Source: a virus. From it: a stretch of DNA of 23,061 nt. The notes beneath the pieces were generated by a model, which was given only the letters and a program-made list of their open reading frames with translations, ran no database searches and was not told where the DNA came from. Where the stretch lies: the IMG/VR virus record IMGVR_UViG_3300032271_000279, positions 1 through 23,061 of that record. The stretch is one strand, 5' to 3'. Shown in pieces: positions 1 through 7,618 of the stretch. Position 1 is the first letter of the stretch, and each line of letters starts with the position of its first letter. A program made the position numbers and the translations under genes.

Positions 1-1
1 A

Positions 2-577
2 AATATGTTAATAGGTTTAATGGGTCCATCCGTAGGTTTAATGGTTAGTGCTACCGACGCTATGAAGCAAATGCGTGAAGGGCATCTTGAGCGTGCAATG
101 GAAACAATGTCTCCTGCTATATTAAAAGATATTCTTAAGGCAGGTAGGTTTTCAGAAACTTTTGGTGACGGTAAAGCAACTACATTAAAAGGCGATGTGC
201 TTATTGACGATTTTGGTGTAGGTGAAGTTGCTGCCCAAGCGCTTGGTTTTTCATCCGAACGATTAGCGCAAAGACAAAAAGCCAACATTGAAATGAAAAC
301 TGCGGAACAAGAAATTTTAACAAAACGTCAAGCACTCTTAAACGCATTCTTTATGAGCATAGATAATAGTGATGATGACTTAAGAGAAAGAACAATAGAA
401 AAAATTATTAAGTTCAATACCTCAAATCCGGGAGCAAGCATAACGGGAAGTAACTTATCTCGTTCTGTTCTTAACCGATACAGACAACGATCACTTGCAC
501 AGATTACTGGCGGCATGAACATTCAAAAGAAACTGATTGGTGAACTTGGCGGTATGTCAGCTTACGGCAACGAATAA
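2..577 (+). CDS. C-terminal part of a large phage virion-associated (polyvalent-type) protein, partial
   Basis: The reading frame is open to the left window edge, so this is the last ~191 residues of a longer protein; the ATG at 5 is probably internal. The fragment is mostly alpha-helical and charged and ends in a segment containing SRSVLNRYRQRSLAQITGG, followed by a short Gly-rich tail. This kind of C-terminus (small-residue-rich hydrophobic start, helical middle, Arg/Gln-rich end) resembles the end of the very large internal virion or polyvalent proteins of podovirus-like phages. That is a family impression, not a domain match. It is the only substantial plus-strand gene at the left end and converges on the leftward replication genes. 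It probably closes a rightward structural operon outside the window. An alternative is the end of a tail or ejection protein. Confidence 0.6.
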   Translation, partial: NMLIGLMGPSVGLMVSATDAMKQMREGHLERAMETMSPAILKDILKAGRFSETFGDGKATTLKGDVLIDDFGVGEVAAQALGFSSERLAQRQKANIEMKTAEQEILTKRQALLNAFFMSIDNSDDDLRERTIEKIIKFNTSNPGASITGSNLSRSVLNRYRQRSLAQITGGMNIQKKLIGELGGMSAYGNE

Positions 578-599
578 AAAAACCCCACCGTAGTGGGGT
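574..599 (-). terminator. Rho-independent terminator closing the leftward replication unit
   Basis: On the minus strand a 7-bp GC-rich stem, ACCCCAC/GTGGGGT with a TACG loop, is followed by a seven-base T run (A run at 576-582 on plus) and then ATT. It lies between the converging ends of the plus-strand virion gene and the minus-strand 65-aa gene. On the plus strand the hairpin has no T tract after it, so it should work mainly leftward. Confidence 0.85.
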
Positions 600-628
600 A
601 TAAAGTTCTCACGAAAGGAAAAGTAACC

Positions 629-658
629 ATGAAGTTACACCTACATGATACTACTTAA
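629..658 (+). pseudogene. 9-codon plus-strand ORF with ribosome binding site; possible gene remnant
   Basis: A good ribosome-binding sequence, GAAAGGAAAAG, is followed 5 bases later by ATG and the nine codons M-K-L-H-L-H-D-T-T, then TAA. The stop overlaps the 3' end of the leftward 65-aa gene. The SD and spacing look like a genuine phage start, but the reading frame ends at once. The likeliest reading is the stump of a former downstream gene of the rightward structural operon, cut off where the leftward module was joined. It could also be a real micro-ORF or chance. No function is assigned. Confidence 0.35.
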
Positions 659-848
659 TCCTCCAAACACGCAAGCCTTGAATACCTTTTTCTACCACAA
701 CTTGCGTTTTTATTTGAAATTTAAGGCGTTTTGTTGCTCTTTTGATTTCTTTAATGGGCATTTCGGAGTCTAGGCACGGTATAAAGAACGAAGCCCCGAC
801 AACAAACTTACTCCAATTAATATTAAAATCAATCCCGTATATCAGCAT
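651..848 (-). CDS. Small basic phage protein of unknown function, 65 aa
   Basis: The start overlaps the last 20 bases of the primase-helicase gene, as expected for translational coupling; the SD is weak (GCGGA). The protein has an N-terminal segment with SFFIPCLDSEM, then a basic helix (KEIKRATKRLKFQIKT) and a C-terminal segment with QGLRVWRI. The layout 'aromatic/PCL, basic helix, G-RVWR' resembles a class of roughly 60-residue phage proteins encoded in replication regions, whose function is not known to me. The basic helix would suit nucleic-acid binding, but this is inference. It is the last gene of unit A before the terminator. Confidence 0.65.
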   Translation of the reverse strand: MLIYGIDFNINWSKFVVGASFFIPCLDSEMPIKEIKRATKRLKFQIKTQVVVEKGIQGLRVWRIK

Positions 849-3648
849 TTGTATCCGCTTTAGCCGCTTCTATATAAGTTTCTGCATCAATAAAATTAGG
901 TGCATCCAATACAAATACATGCACGTCTACTGGAGGCGATACAATCTTTGTACCCTTTGTAATACGCTTTTTAACATTACCCAAGTACACTTCTTCTAAA
1001 GCTAACTTCTTTAACGTCTCTTTTAAAGTTATCTGTTGCTTAGTACAGTATGCCCTAAGTTGTTTTGCGTTTATAAACAATCGTTTTGTATCAGGTTCAA
1101 TCCGAATATACAAGTCATTAAATTTAGGTTCTACTATTGGCAGTTGTTCCATACCTGATCTAGAATCCGCCGTACCATTAATAACTAACGTAGCCGCACG
1201 ATGTTCGTTCATAAACTCACCAATAACACTAGCTTGTGATTGTGCTGGTGCTTTAACTTCGGTTCGCATAACTTTAAGCTCAGCTAAAATCCAATCATAT
1301 ACTCGCTTAATATTAAAATCAATAATGCCTAAATCTTTAGCAATTAATGCACCTGCTATATTACAAGCAACTACACCTGACCAAAATCTTTCACGGCTAG
1401 TAAAGCCGACGTCGGCGTCAATTCGTTGTTGAATCTGTTTAACTAAATCTACCGCTGATTCTAAATCGGATACTAAATACTTAGCATAAGTTTCCCCAGC
1501 ATGACCGTAGTTACTATATAACTTATCAAATATTTCGTCGGCTTCTTGTTTGTTTAGGTTGTCGGTCCTGTCAATACGATACTCAATTAACCGCATAAAC
1601 TCACCATCGGGTGTAGATTTAAGGCTAGATAACTTATCGTAGAATGATGCGTTAGAACTACATAAAGCTATAAGTGCCCATTTGGTAAAGTTAACCCGCT
1701 CGGCATTTTCATGTTGCTTCATTCGGTTTTTACCACGACCCTGCGATATGCTATAGACAAGGTCTGAAAAGTCTTCGGGTGTAAGTTTGGTAACCTCATC
1801 AATAGTTGCAGGTAGATTGTTTAGTATGCCAAGCCTATGTATGATGGTGTTCTGCGTATCTTTCCACTGCATCATTATTTCTTCGGGGTGACCCCATACG
1901 CTATTACACATCTTTAATATTGTTGATTTACCCGTGCCTGATTCGTTGTTAATCAAATTTATAATTGCTCCTTTTAAGTTAAGGTGTTTGATTAGCGGTG
2001 CGCCGAATGCAGTAAAAAACCCAAATGCGTGTGGCTCAAATCCCGGTCTATCGTAGGTCTTTGCTGTTTTCTTCCACACTTCAAAGTCACCAGTAGGTTT
2101 TAACCATTCCGCTAAACTACCTGTTGATGTTGATGGGGGGCTATAGCCTGTACCTGTAGCAGAAATTTCCTGCTCACCCAAAATAAATTTATCGTTTTCT
2201 TCTGTCCAACCAAATTGTGTTCTCATAATTTCTACCTTATCTCTATGTTGACTCTCTTTAATAAACGTAATAACGTACTGCATAATGTTTGCCATTTGAT
2301 TTTTAGGTGCAGCTACACCATACCAAGCTAATTTGTCTCGTAACTTTTCATACGTTAATGCATCGGTTTGTGGCATAGCAAATTCACGCATACCATCTCT
2401 AGGTAGATGCAATCTTATCCATACCGTATCACCTTTTACAGGGTCGTATAATCTTTTAACTATATACAAGTCATGCTCATAAATATTTTCTGCATCTTGG
2501 TTACCATCTTCATCTTCAGTTCTTATATAGACGCCCCCATTCTTTCCCCTGAAATACGGAAATGGATACGGTGGAACTTCGAATGTTTCCGTCCCAATAT
2601 CCTCCGTCGTAACAACGAGTTGATTTTCTTCCGCACTAGCAATCTCAGAACCAAGTTGTATGGGGGATGTAATCTTATTTTTGTTGGGACACTCCGCACA
2701 TTCTTTTGGGTTAAGCTTTTCAAATGTCTGACAGGTGTACGGTCCCTTCGTTGCATTTGCTTTCTTTTCTGTTTCGTAGGGACTGTATTGCGGATGATTT
2801 GATGATATTTTATGTATAGCTTCATCTGCGTCTACGCAATGTGCGGCAATTGATAATCCTGCTCTCCATAACGGCTCCTCTAGTTCTTCTTGGTTAAGTA
2901 CAATATTTTCTAACTGTTTGCATCCATTACCGTTCATGGTCTTAAGCATTATAGTTTTGAACCTACTTTGCCTATTCCCTAGTAATGCACGGGTAACTTC
3001 ATTTAGTTGCCTTGGTATGTAGTCAGGTGCAATTAATATACCTAGAATTTGTTTTAAATCTTCGTAATCTAATTCGTTACTTAGCGCCAATAACTCTACA
3101 GGTAGCGGTGGTTCTTCCTTGTGATTAAACGTCTCAGGCACTCTTAAGATAGAAGCGCTATCCGCAGTCCTTGATGGGTCTGCTTGAAACTCATGCTCTA
3201 CACATAAGCTTTTAATGCGCTCGGCTACGGGCTTCCATTCAGCACGTGTAATTGTGCTAGATAACCGCCAATAAGCATGTATACCACGACCGCTGTTAAC
3301 AACGGTAGGTAAAGGAAGATGTACGCTTTCACAAAATGTTTTTAGCGCAGTCAATCCATCAGCTTGTGTAACGTATGGTTTTCCTAATCCGCAATCAATG
3401 TCAATCCAAAAAGACCTAAAAAAATTGCTATTCTTTTGAGTTCGTCCATCTGTATTATTTATGTATTTGGCGCAACCAAAATAGACGTTCCTTGAATCAG
3501 TTAACAGATCATTTATAAGCCCCTCAACTTCTGCCAATGTATCAACAAAAAATTGTTTAGGGTAACTTTCATCTTTTAAACCGATTATGCAGTAGACACC
3601 TTCCCCTTCAGGAGGCAATACTGCCTTGAGTAAGTCTGTCGTTGCCAT
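829..3648 (-). CDS. Primase-helicase (AEP-type primase plus DUF927-like ATPase), 939 aa
   Basis: Predicted replicative primase and helicase in one chain. The N-terminal half has archaeo-eukaryotic-type primase features: WIDIDCG (81-87, catalytic acidic pair), SGRGIHAYW (119-127, with the expected His) and DPSRTADSASILRVPETFNH (157-176). A Cys cluster follows (C306, C317, C320), a probable zinc-binding region. The C-terminal half is a DUF927-like ATPase with Walker A NESGTGKST (568-576), Walker B LPATIDEV (612-619) and a sensor-like ALCSSNASF. The start is set by AAGGAAAT just before the ATG. It is the core gene of unit A, 12 bases after the HTH gene. With the family-A polymerase and the SNF2 helicase it would make up the phage replisome. 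Function is confident at the family level; the helicase activity itself is inferred. Confidence 0.88.
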   Translation of the reverse strand: MATTDLLKAVLPPEGEGVYCIIGLKDESYPKQFFVDTLAEVEGLINDLLTDSRNVYFGCAKYINNTDGRTQKNSNFFRSFWIDIDCGLGKPYVTQADGLTALKTFCESVHLPLPTVVNSGRGIHAYWRLSSTITRAEWKPVAERIKSLCVEHEFQADPSRTADSASILRVPETFNHKEEPPLPVELLALSNELDYEDLKQILGILIAPDYIPRQLNEVTRALLGNRQSRFKTIMLKTMNGNGCKQLENIVLNQEELEEPLWRAGLSIAAHCVDADEAIHKISSNHPQYSPYETEKKANATKGPYTCQTFEKLNPKECAECPNKNKITSPIQLGSEIASAEENQLVVTTEDIGTETFEVPPYPFPYFRGKNGGVYIRTEDEDGNQDAENIYEHDLYIVKRLYDPVKGDTVWIRLHLPRDGMREFAMPQTDALTYEKLRDKLAWYGVAAPKNQMANIMQYVITFIKESQHRDKVEIMRTQFGWTEENDKFILGEQEISATGTGYSPPSTSTGSLAEWLKPTGDFEVWKKTAKTYDRPGFEPHAFGFFTAFGAPLIKHLNLKGAIINLINNESGTGKSTILKMCNSVWGHPEEIMMQWKDTQNTIIHRLGILNNLPATIDEVTKLTPEDFSDLVYSISQGRGKNRMKQHENAERVNFTKWALIALCSSNASFYDKLSSLKSTPDGEFMRLIEYRIDRTDNLNKQEADEIFDKLYSNYGHAGETYAKYLVSDLESAVDLVKQIQQRIDADVGFTSRERFWSGVVACNIAGALIAKDLGIIDFNIKRVYDWILAELKVMRTEVKAPAQSQASVIGEFMNEHRAATLVINGTADSRSGMEQLPIVEPKFNDLYIRIEPDTKRLFINAKQLRAYCTKQQITLKETLKKLALEEVYLGNVKKRITKGTKIVSPPVDVHVFVLDAPNFIDAETYIEAAKADTNADIRD

Positions 3649-3660
3649 ATTTCCTTTACG

Positions 3661-3912
3661 TTATGCTTCCGCATTTGGTAGGAGTTTGTCCAGTAGTTTT
3701 TTAATTTTTTCTGCTTTATTCTTGTGCGGTATTGAAGCTCCAGTAAACCACGAATATATAGTCATGCGAGATACATTAAAGTATTTTGCGACTTTAGCCA
3801 CGGGCACATCGTTGTCAATACAGACCCTCCCAAGAAGGACACCAATATTTTTCTTGGTATCTGCTTCTTGGTTAGCCTTAACAAGATGAAAGCTATAACC
3901 TCTCAGGCTCAT
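3661..3912 (-). CDS. Small helix-turn-helix DNA-binding protein, 83 aa
   Basis: The start at 3912 is chosen because this ATG lies one base after the stop of the upstream gene; the longer reading from 3930 would overlap that gene for no gain. Residues 41-58 (VAKYFNVSRMTIYSWFTG) form a clear helix-turn-helix recognition unit, preceded by a helical N-terminus and followed by a Lys-rich helix (KNKAEKIKKLLDKLL). The size and fold fit an XRE-like single-domain regulator. Its position between the putative ssDNA-binding gene and the primase-helicase suggests either autoregulation of unit A (note the inverted repeat at 5196-5213) or a replication-initiation role. Neither is shown by the sequence. Confidence 0.75.
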   Translation of the reverse strand: MSLRGYSFHLVKANQEADTKKNIGVLLGRVCIDNDVPVAKVAKYFNVSRMTIYSWFTGASIPHKNKAEKIKKLLDKLLPNAEA

Positions 3913-3913
3913 C

Positions 3914-4774
3914 TTAATTCGCCCAATCACCTAAAGCTGCTTTTAAGTCACGTTTAGGAGTAGGCTCAGTGGCTTTCTTATCTTCACGTTTCTTTGGTTC
4001 AACTATAACTTCAGCTTTTACTACAGCTGGTGTAGTTACACCAATAGCTTTCTTAGCTACACCATCGGTTTGAGCAACAGTTGTAATAATTGCATTTTTT
4101 GCCGCAGGGGTATCGCCTTGACGCTTAGCTATTTCCCATTCTTCTTTGCTTAAGAACTTAACGGGGCGGAAATATACTTTAGCAACATCACTGTTGTCGT
4201 CAAAACGTACTTCAGTTACTAGCGTATTAAGGTTGTATCCTTGTGAGCCAACATACTTAGCAAACTGCTCAAACGGCATAGTATTTAATTCGCCTTTACC
4301 AAAAATAGATTTAGATGCTAACTCTAACTGATACACATCCCCACCAACATCATCAGCTAATACAACTGCTAATTTACGACGATGACGACAAGCACGGCTA
4401 TCGCCTTGACCAGACCCTTTTATATTCTGAGGGCAGTCGGTACAGTTATGGTGCTGAGGTTCTTTAATAGAAGCATCAGGAGATACGCTATCATTAGACC
4501 AGCAATCAGGTGCTGTAGCTTCTTCATTTGGGTTGTATGATTTAGCATAGAATTGACGTGAGATATTCTTAGCCGCATTAACAATAACAACATTCATTGC
4601 TTCGTTTTTGCTTGTAATAATTTCTTCGCCGTTAACTACCATACGGAACTTACTGCCACGTAAAGAAATACGCTTGCTTCCACCATTACCCGTTAGGGCT
4701 CTAGTTACATCATCAAGTTTTACATCTTTTAAATACTCAGGCAGGTTTTGGTTAAACAAAGTTATATTGCTCAT
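3914..4774 (-). CDS. Cys-rich conserved phage protein, putative ssDNA-binding/replication accessory, 286 aa
   Basis: The order of features fits a metal-stabilised nucleic-acid-binding protein: residues 35-50 (RISLRGSKFRMVVNGE) look like a beta-strand core, then a Cys set C91, C111, C114 and C129 within ~40 residues (C-x19-C-x2-C-x14-C) suggests a zinc site, then mixed alpha/beta to about 215. A low-complexity Ala/Lys/Pro/Glu tail ends in LGDWAN. A folded core plus flexible tail with a terminal aromatic resembles phage SSBs, and the gene sits between the Gp157-like gene and the primase-helicase. I recognise the protein type as a common neighbour of phage primase genes but know no proven function; ssDNA binding is inference. 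The ATG overlaps the upstream TGA (ATGA) and is preceded by AAGGAG. Confidence 0.65.
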   Translation of the reverse strand: MSNITLFNQNLPEYLKDVKLDDVTRALTGNGGSKRISLRGSKFRMVVNGEEIITSKNEAMNVVIVNAAKNISRQFYAKSYNPNEEATAPDCWSNDSVSPDASIKEPQHHNCTDCPQNIKGSGQGDSRACRHRRKLAVVLADDVGGDVYQLELASKSIFGKGELNTMPFEQFAKYVGSQGYNLNTLVTEVRFDDNSDVAKVYFRPVKFLSKEEWEIAKRQGDTPAAKNAIITTVAQTDGVAKKAIGVTTPAVVKAEVIVEPKKREDKKATEPTPKRDLKAALGDWAN

Positions 4775-5175
4775 TTACTTCTCCTTACGGTTATGTTGTA
4801 TGCGTTGTCCACGTTTAATCCGGGGGGCAACAAGTCCGGGTTTTCTTCTAGAAATTGTTTCATGTTTGTTTGGTGAATACGTTTTTCCAAAACTTCAGGT
4901 ATCCCGTTATCCATCATCCAAGCATAAAATTTTTCCCAATCGTTAGTCCAATACTTGGATTTGATTGTACGAATAGCAGTACCGAACTTAGTCTTAATGC
5001 TGTCGGCTCCTGTATCTTTACATATGTCTAAAAGCTCTTGGTTAATAAGGTCTAGCTTAGTAACAAACTCGCTATCAACCTCTTCCCATTTACGTTTAGC
5101 TTCTTCTCGTGCATCCCTAATCTTAATATAAACGGAGACGAGTTTCTCGACGTTAATGCCGTCATTTGGTTCCAT
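4771..5175 (-). CDS. Gp157-like phage protein, 134 aa
   Basis: The N-terminal ~55 residues are a charged coiled-coil (VYIKIRDAREEAKRKWEEVD onward). The C-terminal part has the pattern 'D-S-I-K-T-K-F-G-T-A' then aromatic residues (SKYWTNDWEKFYAWM), a T-N-M-K turn and P-P-G-L. This order (coiled-coil, K-T-x-F/G strand, W/F helix, L-P-P-G) is typical of the Siphovirus Gp157 family (Pfam PF05565), linked historically to phage resistance in Streptococcus thermophilus phages and usually found next to phage SSB or recombination genes. The molecular role is unknown. It is the first gene of unit A, with a strong SD (AAAGGAAAAG), ~40 bases downstream of the predicted start site. Confidence 0.7.
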   Translation of the reverse strand: MEPNDGINVEKLVSVYIKIRDAREEAKRKWEEVDSEFVTKLDLINQELLDICKDTGADSIKTKFGTAIRTIKSKYWTNDWEKFYAWMMDNGIPEVLEKRIHQTNMKQFLEENPDLLPPGLNVDNAYNITVRRSK

Positions 5176-5195
5176 ACTTTTCCTTTCAAATAAAA

Positions 5196-5213
5196 AACGA
5201 ATCTTTGTTCGTT
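5196..5213 (-). promoter_or_regulatory. Inverted repeat at the predicted start site of unit A (operator or attenuator)
   Basis: AACGAA-N6-TTCGTT, followed on the minus strand by a T-rich run (TTTTTTATTT). It lies at about +1 to +18 of the transcript predicted from the promoter at 5221-5248. The position fits an operator. The T run also makes it look like a weak attenuator, but a six-pair AT-rich stem is feeble for termination. Confidence 0.4.
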
Positions 5214-5220
5214 AATAACT

Positions 5221-5248
5221 ACTTTACCACAACTATTTACACTGTCAA
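5221..5248 (-). promoter_or_regulatory. Sigma70-type promoter for unit A
   Basis: On the minus strand TTGACA (5248-5243) is separated by 16 bases from TAAAGT (5226-5221). The -35 box is a perfect consensus and overlaps the stop codon of the upstream helicase gene. The predicted start is near 5214, giving a leader of about 40 bases to the Gp157-like gene. Confidence 0.6.
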
Positions 5249-6831
5249 GTGTTTTCTTCAACTTCTTTTTTATATAAATCAATTATTTTTGTATGCACGT
5301 CTAATTTATTTTGCAACATGCCATACATTCTTGCCTCTACGGGGCTACCTTTGATATGCACAACAGTCATTTTATTTTTTTGACCCTGTCTATCAATACG
5401 TGCGTTAGCTTGTAAATAAGTTTCTATAGAGGTAACTGGTGCGTACCATATGATTGTATCTGCGGCGGTTAAGGTAACACCATGTGAAGCGGCTTGGGGT
5501 TGTATGATAAGCACTTTAATATCATCTGCTTCTTGAAATTTTTTAAATATATCAGTGCGGTTGTTAACTGTAACGCTACCATTGATAACCTCGCAGGTAA
5601 TACGTGCCCCTCTCAGATGCGATCTGAGCAACTCTATTGTATGCGTAAACGGTACAAACACAAGGACTTTATTGCTTGACTCATTAATTACTTCTTCGAT
5701 AACTTTTAAACGATTAGATACATCAAACTCCACTACGCTACCATTGTCGCTATAAACTGCGCCACCACTGATTTGCAAAAGTTTATTGAGGTTAACCGCC
5801 GCATTGACTGCGCTAATTTCTTCACCACCAGCAACCATAAGCATTTCTTTCTTTAGAAGCTTGTAGTATTTTTCTTGCTGTGCAGTAAGTGGGGCATCAC
5901 GGAATACGTGTGTAACCTCTGGTAAATCTAAACAATCTTTTTTAATATATCGTATAGCTGGTTGTAATGCATCAAACACAACTTCATTTGCATTTGGTTT
6001 AGGTATCCATCTAAATTGACTTAGATTAGTCATCGTCTTATCCCTAAATGCACCAAAGAATCTAGGCACTCTATCAGGTACACATAGTTTGGCTAAGCCG
6101 TAAGCATCGGTAGGAGATTGAGCTGCAGGTGTTCCTGTCATAAGCCACAACCCTGTAGTCGGAGTAACTAACTTATTCATAATCTTCCAGCGATTAGTGG
6201 TCACTGTTTTATATGCGTTAGCCTCATCAATAATTATTAACCCGAAGTTACCTTTAGCTATATCATCTGCAACAATCTCAACACCATCATAATTAATAAT
6301 AACAAATTCGGCGTCGCTGTTAATAACTGCTTTGCGTTTATGTCTATCACCATAAGCTACACCAACTTTGCGATGTACCGCAAACTTAAATAAATCGGCT
6401 TGCCACGCTGACTGCATGATAGATAAAGGGCACACAATTAACACACGCTTAATTGCTTTATTCTCTAGTAAGTAATCTGCCGCCCATATAGCTGACGCAG
6501 TTTTACCTGTACCTTGCTCATTAAAACAAAATGAACGTTTGTTGCGAACTAAAAAATCTGCCGTATCTTTCTGGTGTACCATAGGAGGGTAAACACCAGG
6601 CCATGAGTAATCATCTAGCATTCTTTGGCTTGTTCTTTTTGACTGTGTGGTCTGAGTTTCGGGAAAAGGAACGATTTGCGCTGGGGGATTTAAGCTTAAG
6701 ATTTGACTTAGCGTTAGTTCCACCTTTACTAAGGGGGATGGTGTGGTCAATGTCTTTGCCTGTTCTATCGACTCCTTTGGCGTCCATTTCGTATCTTGCT
6801 CGGGCACGGGCATTTCTTGAAGGTTGCTCAT
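5245..6831 (-). CDS. SNF2-type DEAD/H-like ATPase (helicase/translocase), 528 aa
   Basis: Superfamily 2 motor with its motifs in order: motif I NEQGTGKT (104-111), a NYDG segment near 180-183, motif II as DEAN (202-205), TGTP motif III (232-235), a C-terminal RecA-like half with VLVFVPFTHT, and motif VI QANARIDRQGQ (474-484). R-x-x-R-x-G-Q is the SNF2 arginine-finger signature. It probably remodels or translocates along dsDNA in replication or recombination; such phage genes often travel with VRR-NUC and family-A polymerase genes, as here. The ATG at 6831 has a good SD (AGAAGGAACGAA). The first ~70 residues lack SF2 motifs and are encoded over the HNH gene in another frame. A second ATG at 6621 (residue 71) overlaps the HNH stop and would make a 458-aa form. 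Confidence 0.88.
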   Translation of the reverse strand: MSNLQEMPVPEQDTKWTPKESIEQAKTLTTPSPLVKVELTLSQILSLNPPAQIVPFPETQTTQSKRTSQRMLDDYSWPGVYPPMVHQKDTADFLVRNKRSFCFNEQGTGKTASAIWAADYLLENKAIKRVLIVCPLSIMQSAWQADLFKFAVHRKVGVAYGDRHKRKAVINSDAEFVIINYDGVEIVADDIAKGNFGLIIIDEANAYKTVTTNRWKIMNKLVTPTTGLWLMTGTPAAQSPTDAYGLAKLCVPDRVPRFFGAFRDKTMTNLSQFRWIPKPNANEVVFDALQPAIRYIKKDCLDLPEVTHVFRDAPLTAQQEKYYKLLKKEMLMVAGGEEISAVNAAVNLNKLLQISGGAVYSDNGSVVEFDVSNRLKVIEEVINESSNKVLVFVPFTHTIELLRSHLRGARITCEVINGSVTVNNRTDIFKKFQEADDIKVLIIQPQAASHGVTLTAADTIIWYAPVTSIETYLQANARIDRQGQKNKMTVVHIKGSPVEARMYGMLQNKLDVHTKIIDLYKKEVEENT

Positions 6832-6892
6832 TTCGTTCCTTCTGTTGCTGGTATTCCTTCTTGTAAGGACGTGGTTTCGTTACATAGGGCAT
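6611..6892 (-). CDS. Small HNH endonuclease overlapping two neighbouring genes, 93 aa
   Basis: ATG at 6892 is chosen for the SD GAGGATAAAG; the upstream ATG at 6931 has none. A basic N-terminus (KPRPYKKEY, RNARARARYEM) precedes the HNH core: DIDH (47-50, catalytic His), GGTN, N64-L and S-A-N73-R-S. These are the conserved positions of short HNH nucleases common in phages, where they nick DNA in packaging or homing. It overlaps the preceding 61-aa gene by 65 bases and the helicase gene by 221 bases, so most of the nuclease core shares DNA with the helicase N-terminus. Since HNH residues cannot arise by chance in a shadow frame, I regard it as real. Confidence 0.75.
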   Translation of the reverse strand: MPYVTKPRPYKKEYQQQKERNEQPSRNARARARYEMDAKGVDRTGKDIDHTIPLSKGGTNAKSNLKLKSPSANRSFSRNSDHTVKKNKPKNAR

Positions 6893-7013
6893 CTTTATCC
6901 TCGGCTTTCTTATATAAATAGGCTGCACCATCAGGCAATTCCAACCATTTTACCTCTAAAGTAACTAATATTCTACCCAGCAATGCGATAACTTTGTCTT
7001 CAAATTCGGTCAT
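6828..7013 (-). CDS. Small phage protein of unknown function, 61 aa
   Basis: ATG at 7013 is chosen for the SD GAGGAACATAAAG, giving a 14-base overlap with the upstream gene. The stop overlaps the helicase ATG (ATGA). The protein has an N-terminal amphipathic helix (EFEDKVIALLGRILVTLEVK) and the short segment ELPDGAAY, which echoes ELPDGSAL in the preceding gene; the rest is polar. The last ~20 codons overlap the HNH gene. Function unknown. Confidence 0.55.
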   Translation of the reverse strand: MTEFEDKVIALLGRILVTLEVKWLELPDGAAYLYKKAEDKDALCNETTSLQEGIPATEGTK

Positions 7014-7191
7014 CTTTATGTTCCTCCAGCAATTCAGGTTTAACATAGGATTCGGATGAGTCTAGCGCTCGTCTCATTATGGTAAGAAACCCTTCACCAA
7101 TTAAAAACTGTACGGCTTCTTTATCTAAGTCTAAGGTACAAAGGGCAGAGCCATCAGGTAATTCTTTAAGCATTTCTACGGTAACATTCAT
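7000..7191 (-). CDS. LPDGSA-type small phage protein, 63 aa
   Basis: The protein carries KELPDGSALCTLDLDKEAVQ near the N-terminus, then a helix with FLIGEGFLTIMRRAL. This 'LPDGSA, acidic turn, helix, GF-x-x-I-x-x-A' plan occurs in many short phage proteins of unknown role. The start overlaps the stop of the upstream 56-aa gene (ATGAATG region), suggesting coupled translation, and the next gene starts inside its 3' end. Confidence 0.65.
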   Translation of the reverse strand: MNVTVEMLKELPDGSALCTLDLDKEAVQFLIGEGFLTIMRRALDSSESYVKPELLEEHKDDRI

Positions 7192-7358
7192 TTTGGTTCC
7201 TCGTGTTTTTGAGTTAATTGATACTTTAAGTCTTGGTTTGCTAAACGTAAATCCATAATCTGTTCTTCTTGTTGCCTAATAATAGTCGCTAGTTTATGGT
7301 TCTGTGCTTCAAGAAAAGTGCGTTCAGCCATCAGGGTTTTAATTACGTTTTCAGTCAT
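7188..7358 (-). CDS. Coiled-coil micro-protein, 56 aa
   Basis: Read directly from the minus strand: ATG at 7358, TGA at 7188-7190. The sequence is almost entirely one predicted coiled-coil rich in Glu, Gln, Lys and Leu (for example IIRQQEEQIMDLRLANQDLK). A good SD, AAGGAAAGAA, precedes it; the ATG overlaps the upstream TGA (ATGA) and its own stop overlaps the next ATG. The tight overlaps on both sides and the SD support it despite its length. Function unknown; probably an oligomeric accessory protein. Confidence 0.65.
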   Translation of the reverse strand: MTENVIKTLMAERTFLEAQNHKLATIIRQQEEQIMDLRLANQDLKYQLTQKHEEPK

Positions 7359-7618
7359 TTCTTTCCTTTCGTTGCTTTAATGGCTACGGGTGTTGCTTTC
7401 TTGGCAACGATTTTTGATTCTTTATGTAACTCCATTGCATCTACGGATAAGTCTTCCAGCTTTTGAATGTATACGTCAAGCATTTCGGCACAACCCCATA
7501 ACGGACTGCTATGAGAATTATCCTGAACATTCTCAGCTACTAACTCGATGATTGCTTTAATTGAATCCAACCGAAAACTAACTGACTCAATCTTATTTGC
7601 TAAATCCCAATAACTCAT
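7355..7618 (-). CDS. Small phage protein of unknown function, 87 aa
   Basis: The start at 7618 (or 7621, one codon more) follows a GGGGGG ribosome-binding run and overlaps the stop of a 24-aa membrane micro-ORF (TGATG). The protein has two helices, SYWDLANKIESVSFRLDSIK and a second near EMLDVYIQKLEDLSVDAMEL, and a Lys/Ala-rich basic tail (KKATPVAIKATKGKK). It resembles short phage proteins with a helical pair and basic tail, but I cannot name a family. The stop overlaps the following ATG. Confidence 0.6.
   Translation of the reverse strand: MSYWDLANKIESVSFRLDSIKAIIELVAENVQDNSHSSPLWGCAEMLDVYIQKLEDLSVDAMELHKESKIVAKKATPVAIKATKGKK

Noticed and set aside
2523-2825. 100-aa basic ORF inside the primase-helicase gene
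   Set aside because: Shadow of the Cys-cluster and linker region of the 939-aa gene; no SD and no motif. No frameshift is needed in the main gene.
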